From Paenibacillus sp. FSL R10-2782 (GTDB lineage Bacteria > Bacillota > Bacilli > Paenibacillales > Paenibacillaceae), in assembly GCF_038592985.1 (NCBI RefSeq), contig NZ_CP151951.1, forward strand, positions 1,789,001-1,853,000: a DNA stretch of 64,000 bases, read 5' to 3'. Shown here in pieces: positions 56,341 through 64,000 of the stretch. Within the stretch, counting starts at the first letter, position 1. Each line of letters opens with the position of its first letter. The position numbers were made by a program, and so were the translations under genes. The notes under the pieces are model-generated. The model saw only the letters and a program-made list of their open reading frames with translations, was not told where the DNA came from and did no database searches.

Positions 56341-56369
56341 TATTTCATTAAAGAAGAGATGAGAGTCCG

Positions 56370-57377
56370 ATGAAGATTAAACAACATGCTTTTCCCTTTG
56401 CATATAAGCTTCTTGGCAGCGTGCTGGCGCTCATTTTGTGTTTCATCATTTCAATGATATTCGGTGCAGCGGAAACGACGCTCCACGACCTGTGGCTTGC
56501 TCTCACCTCGGGTACCAAGGATGACAAGATTCTCATCCTGCGTGAGATTCGGCTACCCCGCGAGCTGGCGGCGATGCTGGTTGGTGCCGCTTTTGCTGTG
56601 TCCGGTGCTATTATGCAGGGAGTTACCCGCAATCCACTGGCTGATCCAGGCTTGCTGGGCCTGACTTCCGGCGCCAATATGGCACTCGCATTGGCTTTCG
56701 TATTCATCCCCGGGATCAACTACTTCGGTATCATGGTTGCCTGCTTTCTCGGTGCTGCTCTGGGAGCAGTGTTAGTCATTGTCCTTGGCTCAATGCGCCG
56801 AGGACACCTGTCCCCGATCCGAATCGTTCTGGCGGGAGCGGCTGTCTCTGCGTTTTTGTATGCCATCTCGGATGGCGTCAGCATCGCTTTCAAGATTTCA
56901 AAGGACGTATCCATGTGGACCGCCGGGGGCCTGATTGGAACGACATGGGGGCAAATACAGGCCATTGCGCCAGTGATCCTTATCGGAATTGTGGCAGCTC
57001 TGATACTCTCCAACCAATTGAGTATTCTCAGCCTGAGCGATGAGGTGGCGGCAGGATTAGGGCAAAATCTGTTAAGGATCAAATTCATCCTGTTCGTTCT
57101 TGTTATTGTGATTACGGGCGCATCGGTCGCGCTTGTTGGAAACATGGCATTTGTGGGGCTGATGATTCCTCACATCGTCCGCAAAATGGTTGGTACCGAT
57201 TATCGGTATATCCTGCCTTTCTCGATTTTTGTAGGAGCTACGTTCTTGCTGCTTGCAGATACGCTGGGGCGCACGATTAATGCACCTTACGAGACTCCGG
57301 TGGCGGCCATCGTGGCGATGCTGGGCTTGCCCTTCTTTCTGCTCGTCGTGCGTAGAGGAGGTAAAGCTTTCTTATGA
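56370..57377 (+). CDS. FecCD-family siderophore permease 1
   Basis: The 335-residue membrane protein has about ten hydrophobic segments, beginning 'LLGSVLALILCFIISMIFGA'. It carries the BtuC/FecD motifs 'IRLPRELAAMLVGAAFAVSG', 'QGVTRNPLADPGLLGLTSGA' and 'FVGLMIPHIVRKMVG', the last contacting the ATPase. It forms a heterodimeric channel with the next gene, which overlaps it by 4 bp (ATGA). Confidence 0.93.
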   Translation: MKIKQHAFPFAYKLLGSVLALILCFIISMIFGAAETTLHDLWLALTSGTKDDKILILREIRLPRELAAMLVGAAFAVSGAIMQGVTRNPLADPGLLGLTSGANMALALAFVFIPGINYFGIMVACFLGAALGAVLVIVLGSMRRGHLSPIRIVLAGAAVSAFLYAISDGVSIAFKISKDVSMWTAGGLIGTTWGQIQAIAPVILIGIVAALILSNQLSILSLSDEVAAGLGQNLLRIKFILFVLVIVITGASVALVGNMAFVGLMIPHIVRKMVGTDYRYILPFSIFVGATFLLLADTLGRTINAPYETPVAAIVAMLGLPFFLLVVRRGGKAFL

Positions 57378-58381
57378 TCCTATCCGCCCTTGTTCGAAAA
57401 CAACGCCTGATTCTGCTCATCAGTTTAGGGCTAATCGTTCTAACCGCTATAGCCAGCATGGCTTGCGGGTATTCTTCATTATCGTTTGACAGGCTGATCC
57501 CTGTTTTGTTCGGTCAAGGCACCTTCAAAGAAGAGTTTGTTCTGTTCTCCGTCCGACTGCCACGGATTTTTATTACGTTGTTGTCGGGTATGGCGCTTGC
57601 GTTATCTGGTTCTATTCTACAAAGTATCACCCGTAACGATTTGGCTGACCCAGGCATCATCGGCATTAATTCTGGCGCGGGCGTAGCGATTGCGTGCTTC
57701 TTTCTGTATTTCCCGATTGATGTCGGATCTTTCGTCTATGTTCTGCCACTTGTCGCTTTTATGGGCGCATTAATAACAGCAGCTTTGATCTATGTTTTCT
57801 CGTATAGCCGAGCGAACGGACTTGATCCCATTCGGCTGGTGTTGGTCGGGGTTGGTTTCTCACTCGCGTTGTCGGGAATTATGATCGTAATCATCTCCTC
57901 GACGGAACGCTCGAAGGTTGATTTTATCGCAAAATGGATTGCGGGCAATATATGGGGCACGGACTGGCCGTTCATTTGGGCACTGCTTCCCTGGCTGATC
58001 CTGCTTATACCGTTTACCTTGTACAAATCTCAACGTCTCAATCTTCTTGCTTTGAGCGAACCGTCGGCGATTGGCGTCGGTCTGAGGCTTGAACGGGAAC
58101 GCCTCGTTCTTATTCTGACGGCGGTCGCCGCGGCTGCATCTGCGGTATCCGTCACAGGCGGTATCGCGTTTATCGGGTTGATGGCCCCGCACATGGCCAA
58201 GTCACTGGTCGGCCCTCGTAATCAGTTGTTCATTCCCGTCGCGGTTCTGCTTGGCGGCTGGCTGCTCTTAACCGCGGACACGATTGGTCGCAATCTCACA
58301 GATCCCGACGGTATTCCAGCGGGCATCATGGTGTCGTTAATCGGTGTGCCTTATTTTGCTTATTTGCTGCTTAAAAAATAG
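57374..58381 (+). CDS. FecCD-family siderophore permease 2
   Basis: The 335-residue protein is the partner permease, with 'VRLPRIFITLLSGMALALSG', 'QSITRNDLADPGIIGINSGA' and 'FIGLMAPHMAKSLVGP'. It starts inside the last codon of permease 1. No ATP-binding subunit follows; the gene ends at a terminator. The ATPase must be supplied from elsewhere, as known for several Bacillus siderophore importers that share one ATPase. Confidence 0.93.
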   Translation: MILSALVRKQRLILLISLGLIVLTAIASMACGYSSLSFDRLIPVLFGQGTFKEEFVLFSVRLPRIFITLLSGMALALSGSILQSITRNDLADPGIIGINSGAGVAIACFFLYFPIDVGSFVYVLPLVAFMGALITAALIYVFSYSRANGLDPIRLVLVGVGFSLALSGIMIVIISSTERSKVDFIAKWIAGNIWGTDWPFIWALLPWLILLIPFTLYKSQRLNLLALSEPSAIGVGLRLERERLVLILTAVAAAASAVSVTGGIAFIGLMAPHMAKSLVGPRNQLFIPVAVLLGGWLLLTADTIGRNLTDPDGIPAGIMVSLIGVPYFAYLLLKK

Positions 58382-58470
58382 CTCGCATTATTAAAAAGAA
58401 GGAGGAGGGATATCTCTAAACATTAAGAACTATCGCTGATAAGCATCAGGTCAAGGCTTTCATTCATGGT

Positions 58471-58524
58471 AATCCATATGTGTAGTCCGGGAGGGGAGCA
58501 GATCTGGGACTACACATGTGGATT
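58471..58524. terminator. Terminator between the siderophore permease and hydrolase genes
   Basis: The arms AATCCATATGTGTAGTCC (58471-58488) and GGACTACACATGTGGATT (58507-58524) pair with one mismatch. A T-rich tract follows on the plus strand, and the arrangement could also stop the convergent operon. Confidence 0.82.
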
Positions 58525-58559
58525 ATTTTATTTTCCTTTTCTCTAAATGGGGAAACATT

Positions 58560-59564
58560 TTAACGCCGAATGACGTAATCAGCAAGGATTTTTAGATACT
58601 CATCATTCACCAATTTTCGGGGGGCAAATACGGCAGTTAAGAAAGTGAGAGACTTGGAATGCGCGATTTTTTCATTCATCATGGAATGATCGGCTTCAGG
58701 TAAATGGATGACGGATAGCAACTGCGAAGGCACCTTCTGTCGATACACTCGTTCGGTATCTTTGACATCAACATTTATATCTTTACCAGCTAGAACCAAT
58801 AGTACTGGAGAATGGAAGTAACCTAATTCTTCAGTAGAGTCAGACTGATAATTCTCACCTATAAAATACCATCTTTCTCTGGAAATTAAATTGTCAGAGT
58901 TAGCTATTTTCAGGTATTCTTCGTAAGAAGCATGTTTTTGCAGTAACTGCAAAATATGTTGATTATAGTCCAATCTCTTTGTAATTTCTTGCGGAGTAGC
59001 CCCAGCTTGTTCCATCTCTTTTCTGGTGTTAAATTGCCCTTGTGTAATCCAGTTCACTGCTGGTGATACTAGGATGCTGAAAGCAATGTTATGCTCCTCT
59101 TTCACGATCTTCGGAATGACCCAGCCTGCTTGACTTGCTCCCCATAGGCCGATTTTCTGCTTATCGATCATCGGCAAGGTTCTCGCCCAGGCTATTGCAT
59201 ATCGGATATCCTGTGCCCGGTCCTCCATGCTTTGGTCCAGCCAATTTCCAGGAGCGCCATTAATACCGGGCTTGTTCAGTGACAAAGAGGCATAACCCTT
59301 GGAAGCGAACCTTTCCCACAGTGGTTTGTATCCATCATCGTATGTGTCATTGATCGGACCATCTCCATGGACAAAAACAACCAGTCCAACCTTTCCTGAG
59401 TAGTCCTTAGGCAAAGCTAATGTACCCGTTAATATCCCTTTAGGAGTCTCAATTTGTACCTTTTCTTCCGTCATCTTGTAGGAATTTTGATATAAAATAA
59501 ACAATATTAAGGCAGCGGCCAGAACTGCCGCAATACCAAGAGTAAGTGTTAATGTTTTTTTCAA
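58560..59564 (-). CDS. Alpha/beta hydrolase with signal anchor
   Basis: The protein has about 334 residues from the TTG at 59564, which follows GAGGAGAG and overlaps the upstream stop (TTGA). The longer frame has no ribosome site and would hide the N-terminal anchor 'LTLTLGIAAVLAAALILFIL'. The hydrolase core shows 'LVVFVHGDGPIND', the nucleophile elbow 'GLWGASQAGWVIP', and an acid/His region with 'LAGKDINVDVKD' and 'PEADHSMMNE'. It probably faces the outside and cleaves an ester or peptide-like bond. The substrate is unknown. It is the last gene of a MerR-controlled operon. Confidence 0.82.
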   Translation of the reverse strand: MKKTLTLTLGIAAVLAAALILFILYQNSYKMTEEKVQIETPKGILTGTLALPKDYSGKVGLVVFVHGDGPINDTYDDGYKPLWERFASKGYASLSLNKPGINGAPGNWLDQSMEDRAQDIRYAIAWARTLPMIDKQKIGLWGASQAGWVIPKIVKEEHNIAFSILVSPAVNWITQGQFNTRKEMEQAGATPQEITKRLDYNQHILQLLQKHASYEEYLKIANSDNLISRERWYFIGENYQSDSTEELGYFHSPVLLVLAGKDINVDVKDTERVYRQKVPSQLLSVIHLPEADHSMMNEKIAHSKSLTFLTAVFAPRKLVNDEYLKILADYVIRR

Positions 59565-60214
59565 TGATGTTCTCTCCTCGAATGCAGTGTAGCTCCTTTC
59601 CAGCTCATCAGATGCCATACAGGCTCCTTAAACCAAAAATGCCGCAAACCATTATATTTGGATTGTTCTACTTCAAACGCTAGTTTGTGATACAAACGGA
59701 TAGCCCCTTGATTCTTATACGCTACATGAAGCGTCAACACATCAAAACCGGATTCAACCGTAAATTGCTGTGCGAAAGTTAGAAAACGTCGTCCTATCCC
59801 CTGATTACGATGACTTGCGCGAATCGCCAAATGATCGATGTAACACTCATCTGGGGCAGGCTTATATTCCAACGCATGCATACCTGTCAAAAATTTAAAT
59901 ACATTGAAGCAGCCAAACTGTTTTATGAGCGGAACCCAAGAAATAGGTATTGTTTTAGGAAGCGAAGAGGAAGGTGCTTTCCATGTGAGGGAGAGGACAC
60001 CGACAACTTCTTTGTTCTCTTTAACTACAAATTGCTTCATCGTTGAAGGATGAGGGTCTTGAACCCAGACCTTCATGAGTAGCTGCTGCATATCCTGATC
60101 CTCCAGTGTAACAAGAGCTTGAAATTTAGTTTTAAATGATTCCACTAAGAGCTTACATACAGCTTCATAGTCTTGTTTTTGATAAGCAACAATATCAATT
60201 GACTCTGGACTCAT
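59561..60214 (-). CDS. GNAT-family N-acetyltransferase
   Basis: The 217-residue protein starts behind GGGAGG. The acetyl-CoA motif is 'LAIRASHRNQGIGRRFLTFA' (R-N-Q-G-I-G), followed by 'LHVAYKNQGAIRLYHKLAF', the standard GNAT end. The acceptor is unknown. It lies 27 bp after the MerR gene and is translationally coupled to the hydrolase gene, so it could modify the same compound that the MerR protein senses. Confidence 0.88.
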   Translation of the reverse strand: MSPESIDIVAYQKQDYEAVCKLLVESFKTKFQALVTLEDQDMQQLLMKVWVQDPHPSTMKQFVVKENKEVVGVLSLTWKAPSSSLPKTIPISWVPLIKQFGCFNVFKFLTGMHALEYKPAPDECYIDHLAIRASHRNQGIGRRFLTFAQQFTVESGFDVLTLHVAYKNQGAIRLYHKLAFEVEQSKYNGLRHFWFKEPVWHLMSWKGATLHSRREHH

Positions 60215-60241
60215 GTAACGGCCTCCCGCACTCCAAAAAGT

Positions 60242-61006
60242 TTATTTTACTTCAACTTGAATCTCATAATACAACCTGTTGTTGTCGAACATGGAAAGAT
60301 AGGATTTTTCCACCAGAATAAATTTACTTTGGCACTTATATTGGTGCTGAGCAACATAGCGCTCCAGCTGTTGGATTTCATATTCAATCTCAGCGTCTTC
60401 AGTGACGGAAAAAGGCTTATAAAGATAGCTGCCTTCTTCCAGAATATAGTCAGCTGTATCTGTTATTTCTGTCGTTTCATAACATAGCTTCACCTGTCCA
60501 GAATCAGCTAGATAATGCAGATCATTTTCAAATAACTGGGGTGGAGCGGGCCGCTGTTCGAATAGATCTCTGGCAGTTAGCTCTTGACCCTCCTCCAATT
60601 CAAACCACAGCTTTAAATATCGGGGGCCAAGCAGCCTGATCTGATATCCATGGCCCTGCTGGGTGAGGTTATGATGTTCTTTTAGCACTTTGTGAATAAA
60701 CTGCTCAAGCTGCTTCAAGTTAGCTATTTCATCCTGTACTTTCTGCAACGAATGCTCTAAAAGATGGTTATAGTCATCGGATGAGTAGGAAGTCATGCAT
60801 TCTTCAATCTGACCCACAGAGACATTTAATTTACGTAGCATTAAAATATGGGAAAGCTGATAAATCTCATGAAGACCATACATTCGATATTGATTTTTTT
60901 CTGTGTATGACGGATACAGAATCCCCTTTTCTTCAAAATATCGCAGTTGATGTACAGATACATTCATAAGCTGTGAAAGCTGGCTGATCGTAATGTATTC
61001 TTTCAA
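60242..61006 (-). CDS. MerR-family transcriptional regulator
   Basis: The protein has about 254 residues from the TTG at 61006, behind AGAAGGAG. The MerR helix-turn-helix 'YITISQLSQLMNVSVHQLRY' and 'FEEKGILYPSYTEKNQYRMY' lead to the dimer coiled coil (about 75-115) and a long C-terminal ligand domain of about 140 residues. The domain is BmrR-like in size, with 'LLGPRYLKLWFELEEGQ'. It sits under a promoter with the MerR-typical 19-bp spacer, so it likely activates its own operon when a drug-like ligand binds. Confidence 0.88.
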   Translation of the reverse strand: MKEYITISQLSQLMNVSVHQLRYFEEKGILYPSYTEKNQYRMYGLHEIYQLSHILMLRKLNVSVGQIEECMTSYSSDDYNHLLEHSLQKVQDEIANLKQLEQFIHKVLKEHHNLTQQGHGYQIRLLGPRYLKLWFELEEGQELTARDLFEQRPAPPQLFENDLHYLADSGQVKLCYETTEITDTADYILEEGSYLYKPFSVTEDAEIEYEIQQLERYVAQHQYKCQSKFILVEKSYLSMFDNNRLYYEIQVEVK

Positions 61007-61040
61007 TGACAGGACTCCTTCTGTGTTGTTGAATAACACT

Positions 61041-61071
61041 ACTATAAACCTTAGGTCTGACCTAAGGTCAA
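61041..61071 (-). promoter_or_regulatory. MerR-type promoter with dyad in a 19-bp spacer
   Basis: On the minus strand, TTGACC (61071-61066) and TATAGT (61046-61041) are 19 bp apart. The dyad arms ACCTTAGGT and ACCTAAGGT, separated by CTG (61048-61068), fill the spacer. This over-long spacer with a centred dyad is the hallmark of promoters that MerR proteins activate by DNA distortion. Confidence 0.88.
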
Positions 61072-61211
61072 TAGCAAATGGAGGACAGCAGAAGATGCGC
61101 AAGTGAACGAACATAAATGATTTACCTGTCCGCGATAACCCGGTATAATCATAGGAATTAGATTAATGAGCATAATAAGATGTTCAGGATGAAGATTAGA
61201 ATGGGGAAATC

Positions 61212-62090
61212 ATGTTGAAGACTTTTAAAAAGGTATATATTGAAATTACAAGTATCTGCAATCTCGCTTGCAGCTTTTGCCCTCAGACGCAGCGTGTGAA
61301 AAAATTTATTGATCCTGAAATCTTTCGGAATGTTCTTGATCAGGTCAAGCCGCATACGGATTTCATTTATTTGCATGTAAAAGGAGAGCCGTTGCTTCAT
61401 CCGAAAATTGACCTTTTGCTGGAGAGCGCTCATGAAAAAGGGTTGAAGGTGAATATTACCACCAACGGCACTTTGCTGCCGAAAACCGGACATAAGCTGT
61501 TGGGTCAGCCTGCGCTACGACAGATGAATTTTTCGCTTCACAGCTTTGACGGGCATGAAGGCTCGGTAGACCGTGAAGGATATTTGGGCAATATTTTTAC
61601 GTTTGCAAGAGAAGCTGTCAAGCATAATGTTATTATTTCGTTTCGTCTCTGGAACCTGACTCAAGATAATTTGACAAATGTGCAGCGTCAGCGCAATCGG
61701 GAGACACTTGAGCGATTGGAGCAAGAATTTGAGTTAGACTACCGGATTGAGGAAAAAGTGATACCGGGCAGTGGGGTCAAAATCGCACCAAACGTTTATT
61801 TAAATCAGGATCACGAATTTGAATGGCCAAGTCTCAGTGCCCCGGAGGATGATGGAAAAGGCTTTTGTCATGCGCTTCGCAGTCAGGCTGCGGTATTGGT
61901 CGATGGAACAGTCGTCCCTTGCTGTCTTGATGGGGAAGGCGTTATAAATTTAGGTAACGTGCATGAGCAATCTTTTACCGACATTGTTGAAGGGGAACGT
62001 GCAAATCGCTTGTACTTCGGATTCTCCAAGAGAGAAGCGGTGGAAGAGCTGTGCCGCAAGTGCGGGTACCGTAAACGATTTGGAACCTAA
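61212..62090 (+). CDS. Radical SAM protein with SPASM-like C-terminus
   Basis: The 292-residue protein has the radical SAM iron-sulphur motif 'CNLACSFC' (C-x3-C-x2-C, about 17-24) and 'HVKGEPLLHPKIDLLLESA' with 'ITTNGTLL'. The C-terminal part has 'DGTVVPCCLDGEGVINLGN' and 'EELCRKCGY', the Cys pattern of a SPASM or twitch extension that binds a further cluster. Such enzymes modify peptides or other substrates. No peptide precursor gene is seen next to it, so its substrate is unknown. It is monocistronic. Confidence 0.85.
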   Translation: MLKTFKKVYIEITSICNLACSFCPQTQRVKKFIDPEIFRNVLDQVKPHTDFIYLHVKGEPLLHPKIDLLLESAHEKGLKVNITTNGTLLPKTGHKLLGQPALRQMNFSLHSFDGHEGSVDREGYLGNIFTFAREAVKHNVIISFRLWNLTQDNLTNVQRQRNRETLERLEQEFELDYRIEEKVIPGSGVKIAPNVYLNQDHEFEWPSLSAPEDDGKGFCHALRSQAAVLVDGTVVPCCLDGEGVINLGNVHEQSFTDIVEGERANRLYFGFSKREAVEELCRKCGYRKRFGT

Positions 62091-62162
62091 CAGAGATTGG
62101 GCGGGTGGGACATGCAATCTCTGACAAATTGCCGTTCCCATATTGAGTTTAAACCCATAGGA

Positions 62163-62212
62163 AAAAGCCGCTAAATACCAAGGATTGATTGGTGTTTAGC
62201 GGCTTTTTTGCG
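62163..62212 (+). terminator. Terminator after the radical SAM gene
   Basis: The arms AAAAGCCGCTAAATACC and GGTGTTTAGCGGCTTTT pair with one mismatch across a loop of about 11 nt. More T follow. Confidence 0.9.
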
Positions 62213-62232
62213 TACGTGAAACATGTTCACAT

Positions 62233-62799
62233 TCAACTGTTAGCCAGCGCTTTGGCGTATTGTTTGCCTGCCGAGAGAAGGCTGTCGCTCAGTTCAGGAT
62301 CATTAACTGAACGTGCAAGCACTAGAGAACCGACCATACTGCTGAACAACGCGCTACCTTTGGACAGATCCATTCCCGCCATATAGGAGATAAACGTAAT
62401 CATTCGTGTCAGCTCCTGCGTGAATATCTGCCGGATTTCTTCAGAAGAACGGGCTATGTCTACGGAAAGAGCAGGAATAATACAGCCCATTTCTGTTTGA
62501 TCACGGTGATGGGTGCTTAAATAGTAGTCGATGATAACATTAATTTTGGGATCTTGCGATTCTTGGTCAACAGCCTTCTGAAGCAGTGCGAGGGTATCAC
62601 TGACAGCATAGCGACAGGCTTCAGCGACTAGCTGTTCTTTGTTCTCAAAGTGTGAATAAAATCCGCCGTGAGTTAATCCAGCCCCTTTCATAATAAAGGG
62701 CACACTTACATCGTGGATACCGTTGGCGCGAAAAGCCTGGGCAGCACTTTCAACGATCTTGCTCCGTACTTTAATCTTGTGGCCTTTTGGATAAGGCAT
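62233..62799 (-). CDS. TetR-family transcriptional regulator
   Basis: The protein has about 188 residues from the ATG at 62799, with GGAG 8 bases upstream. The N-terminal helix-turn-helix reads 'SKIVESAAQAFRANGIHDVS' and 'FIMKGAGLTHGGFYSHFENK', typical of TetR proteins of the AcrR type. It is divergent from the flavoprotein gene. A 17-bp inverted repeat covers the -10 of each promoter, so it probably represses both. The inducer is unknown. Confidence 0.9.
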   Translation of the reverse strand: MPYPKGHKIKVRSKIVESAAQAFRANGIHDVSVPFIMKGAGLTHGGFYSHFENKEQLVAEACRYAVSDTLALLQKAVDQESQDPKINVIIDYYLSTHHRDQTEMGCIIPALSVDIARSSEEIRQIFTQELTRMITFISYMAGMDLSKGSALFSSMVGSLVLARSVNDPELSDSLLSAGKQYAKALANS

Positions 62800-62836
62800 T
62801 GTAATCACTCCACGGCTTCATAATGCTAACTTCAAA

Positions 62837-62867
62837 ATATTATAGTCATCATAATAAAACGTGTCAA
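62837..62867 (-). promoter_or_regulatory. tetR promoter with operator copy 1
   Basis: On the minus strand, TTGACA (62867-62862) and TATAAT (62844-62839) are 17 bp apart, a consensus promoter. ATATTATAGTCATCATA (62837-62853) overlaps its -10 and is the inverted copy of 62928-62944. Confidence 0.85.
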
Positions 62868-62912
62868 TTGGTCTTCTTGCAACGACAACTTCAGCATGGC
62901 TGATCACGACTA

Positions 62913-62961
62913 TTGACGTATTTTAAATATGATGACTATAATATATTATGATCATCATATT
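62913..62961 (+). promoter_or_regulatory. Flavoprotein promoter with operator copy 2
   Basis: TTGACG (62913-62918) and TATAAT (62937-62942) are 18 bp apart. TATGATGACTATAATAT (62928-62944) overlaps the -10. A wider palindrome has arms AATATGATGA (62926-62935) and TCATCATATT (62952-62961). Confidence 0.85.
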
Positions 62962-62994
62962 TAAATCGGGCAATTTCAAAGGGAGGCATCAGGT

Positions 62995-64000
62995 ATGAGC
63001 AAGCTTGAATCTGTAGATACACTGGTCATTGGATCAGGTCCAGGAGGTTATGTGGCGGCAGGGCGTTCTGCTCAGCTTGGAATGAAGACAGCCATTGTCG
63101 AACGCAGTCAGCTAGGTGGAGTCTGTACGCATGTGGGCTGCATTCCATCCAAAGCTTTGATTGCCGAAGCACATCGCTATGAGGTACTCAGGCAGTTCAA
63201 TCAGGCCGATACAGCAGCGTCATTCGTGAATGCTCAAGCCTTCAAGCAGGGGATTGTGAACAAGCAGGCAGGCGGAGTCGGATATTTAATGAAAGCGGGA
63301 GGTGTGAGTATTCTGGAAGGGGAGGCAAGCCTGGTTGATGAGCATACAGCTATCATCAAGCAAAATGGAGCGGAACAAACGATATCCTTTAAGCATGCCA
63401 TATTGGCAACCGGTTCCCGCCCAATCGAGCTGAAAGCATTTCCGTTTGGCGGACGTATTTTGTCCTCTACAGATGCGCTTTCGCTTCCAGAGGCTCCGAC
63501 CAGTCTGGTCGTGATAGGCGGTGGATATATCGGCATCGAGCTTGGACAGATGTATGCCAAATTTGGAACTAAGGTAACAATTCTGGAGGGAGGGGAACGG
63601 ATATTGCCGGGATTTGAGGCGGATCTTGTGGCCCCTGTTGTCAAGCAGTTGAAGACAGATGGCGTAAACATCGTAACTGGTGCGACAGCCGAAAAAGCCG
63701 TGCAGAATACGGATGCCATTACGCTGCATTATTCAAAAGATCAGGAGCAGCATCATGTTACCGCAGAGTTTGTATTAGTTACTGTAGGCAGAAAGCCCAA
63801 TACAGATGGCACGTTAGGACTGGAGCACATTGGCTTGCCAGTGACGAGCAGAGGGCTGATTGAGACAGACGAGCAGTGTAGAACGGCTATACCCCATATT
63901 TTTGCCATTGGAGATATTACGGCGGGTCCAGCTCTTGCCCACAAAGCTTCCTATGAAGCGAAGATTGCGGCAGAAGCGATTGCAGGTCAAGCTGCCAAAG
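62995..64000 (+). CDS. Dihydrolipoyl dehydrogenase-like flavoprotein disulfide reductase (3'-truncated)
   Basis: The first 335 residues are in the window. The ATG follows GGGAGG. It has the FAD-binding 'TLVIGSGPGGYVAAGRSAQL', the redox-active disulfide in 'GGVCTHVGCIPSKALI', the NAD-binding 'LVVIGGGYIGIELGQMYAKF' and the second FAD motif 'HIFAIGDITAGPALAHKASY'. This is the E3 family layout. Unlike a typical E3 gene it is not next to E1 or E2 genes on this side but is paired with a divergent TetR regulator, which hints at a stress or detoxification role. The C-terminal dimer domain lies outside the window. Confidence 0.88.
   Translation, partial: MSKLESVDTLVIGSGPGGYVAAGRSAQLGMKTAIVERSQLGGVCTHVGCIPSKALIAEAHRYEVLRQFNQADTAASFVNAQAFKQGIVNKQAGGVGYLMKAGGVSILEGEASLVDEHTAIIKQNGAEQTISFKHAILATGSRPIELKAFPFGGRILSSTDALSLPEAPTSLVVIGGGYIGIELGQMYAKFGTKVTILEGGERILPGFEADLVAPVVKQLKTDGVNIVTGATAEKAVQNTDAITLHYSKDQEQHHVTAEFVLVTVGRKPNTDGTLGLEHIGLPVTSRGLIETDEQCRTAIPHIFAIGDITAGPALAHKASYEAKIAAEAIAGQAAK

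Overview
The window looks like a chromosomal segment of a Paenibacillus-type endospore former, close to the P. polymyxa group. This rests on protein character and synteny, not on a database search. It carries many spore genes (YheC/YheD-type ATP-grasp proteins, YtrH, YtrI, YtvI, YtaF, an alpha/beta SASP and a collagen-like surface protein). It also has the Bacillus-like order dnaE-ytrH-ytrI near ytoI, accD-accA-pyk, ytvI-citZ-icd-mdh and polA-mutM-ytaF-coaE-nrdR. There are strong Shine-Dalgarno sites, some TTG and GTG starts, and a secreted pectate lyase. No insertion sequence, prophage, CRISPR array, rRNA or clear pseudogene was seen.

Layout. Positions 1-6154 hold a surface-glycosylation neighbourhood: the end of a TPR-type protein, a convergent collagen-like GXT-repeat protein, a 985-residue glycosyltransferase/glycosyltransferase/methyltransferase fusion, a second methyltransferase and a HAD phosphatase. 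Positions 6203-12966 are a tight minus-strand operon of five ATP-grasp proteins plus one GNAT. Positions 13130-20080 hold a YlbF-family protein, a small membrane protein, ytoI, the sporulation pair ytrH-ytrI and dnaE. Positions 20209-24658 hold a PgpA-type phosphatase, a 62-residue protein, accD, accA and pyk. Positions 24758-29571 hold a LysR regulator divergent from pstSCAB. Positions 29778-32038 hold the pectate lyase, a hot-dog thioesterase and fxsA. Positions 32071-37052 hold ytvI and the TCA genes citZ, icd and mdh.

Positions 38960-44493 form a phosphate-signalling block: phoR, phoP, a soluble CBS/chemoreceptor-type protein, a second pstB and phoU. Four promoters (pstS, phoP, the CBS/MCP gene and the second pstB) share one layout: TTTACA-like half-sites every 11 bp, ending exactly 9 bp before a -10 hexamer. 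This marks them as one Pho regulon and puts the unfamiliar CBS/MCP protein inside it.

Positions 44670-51417 hold polA, mutM, ytaF, coaE, a lytic transglycosylase, an SASP gene, nrdR and two tRNAs (Ala, Lys). From 51618 the window is accessory: a MarR/SDR divergent pair, an AraC-binding-protein fusion regulator with a siderophore importer that lacks its ATPase gene, a MerR-GNAT-hydrolase operon behind a 19-bp-spacer promoter, a radical SAM/SPASM gene, and a TetR/flavoprotein divergent pair that share an inverted operator. The last gene runs off the window.

The two least understood systems are the five-fold ATP-grasp/GNAT spore operon and the Pho-controlled CBS/MCP protein.
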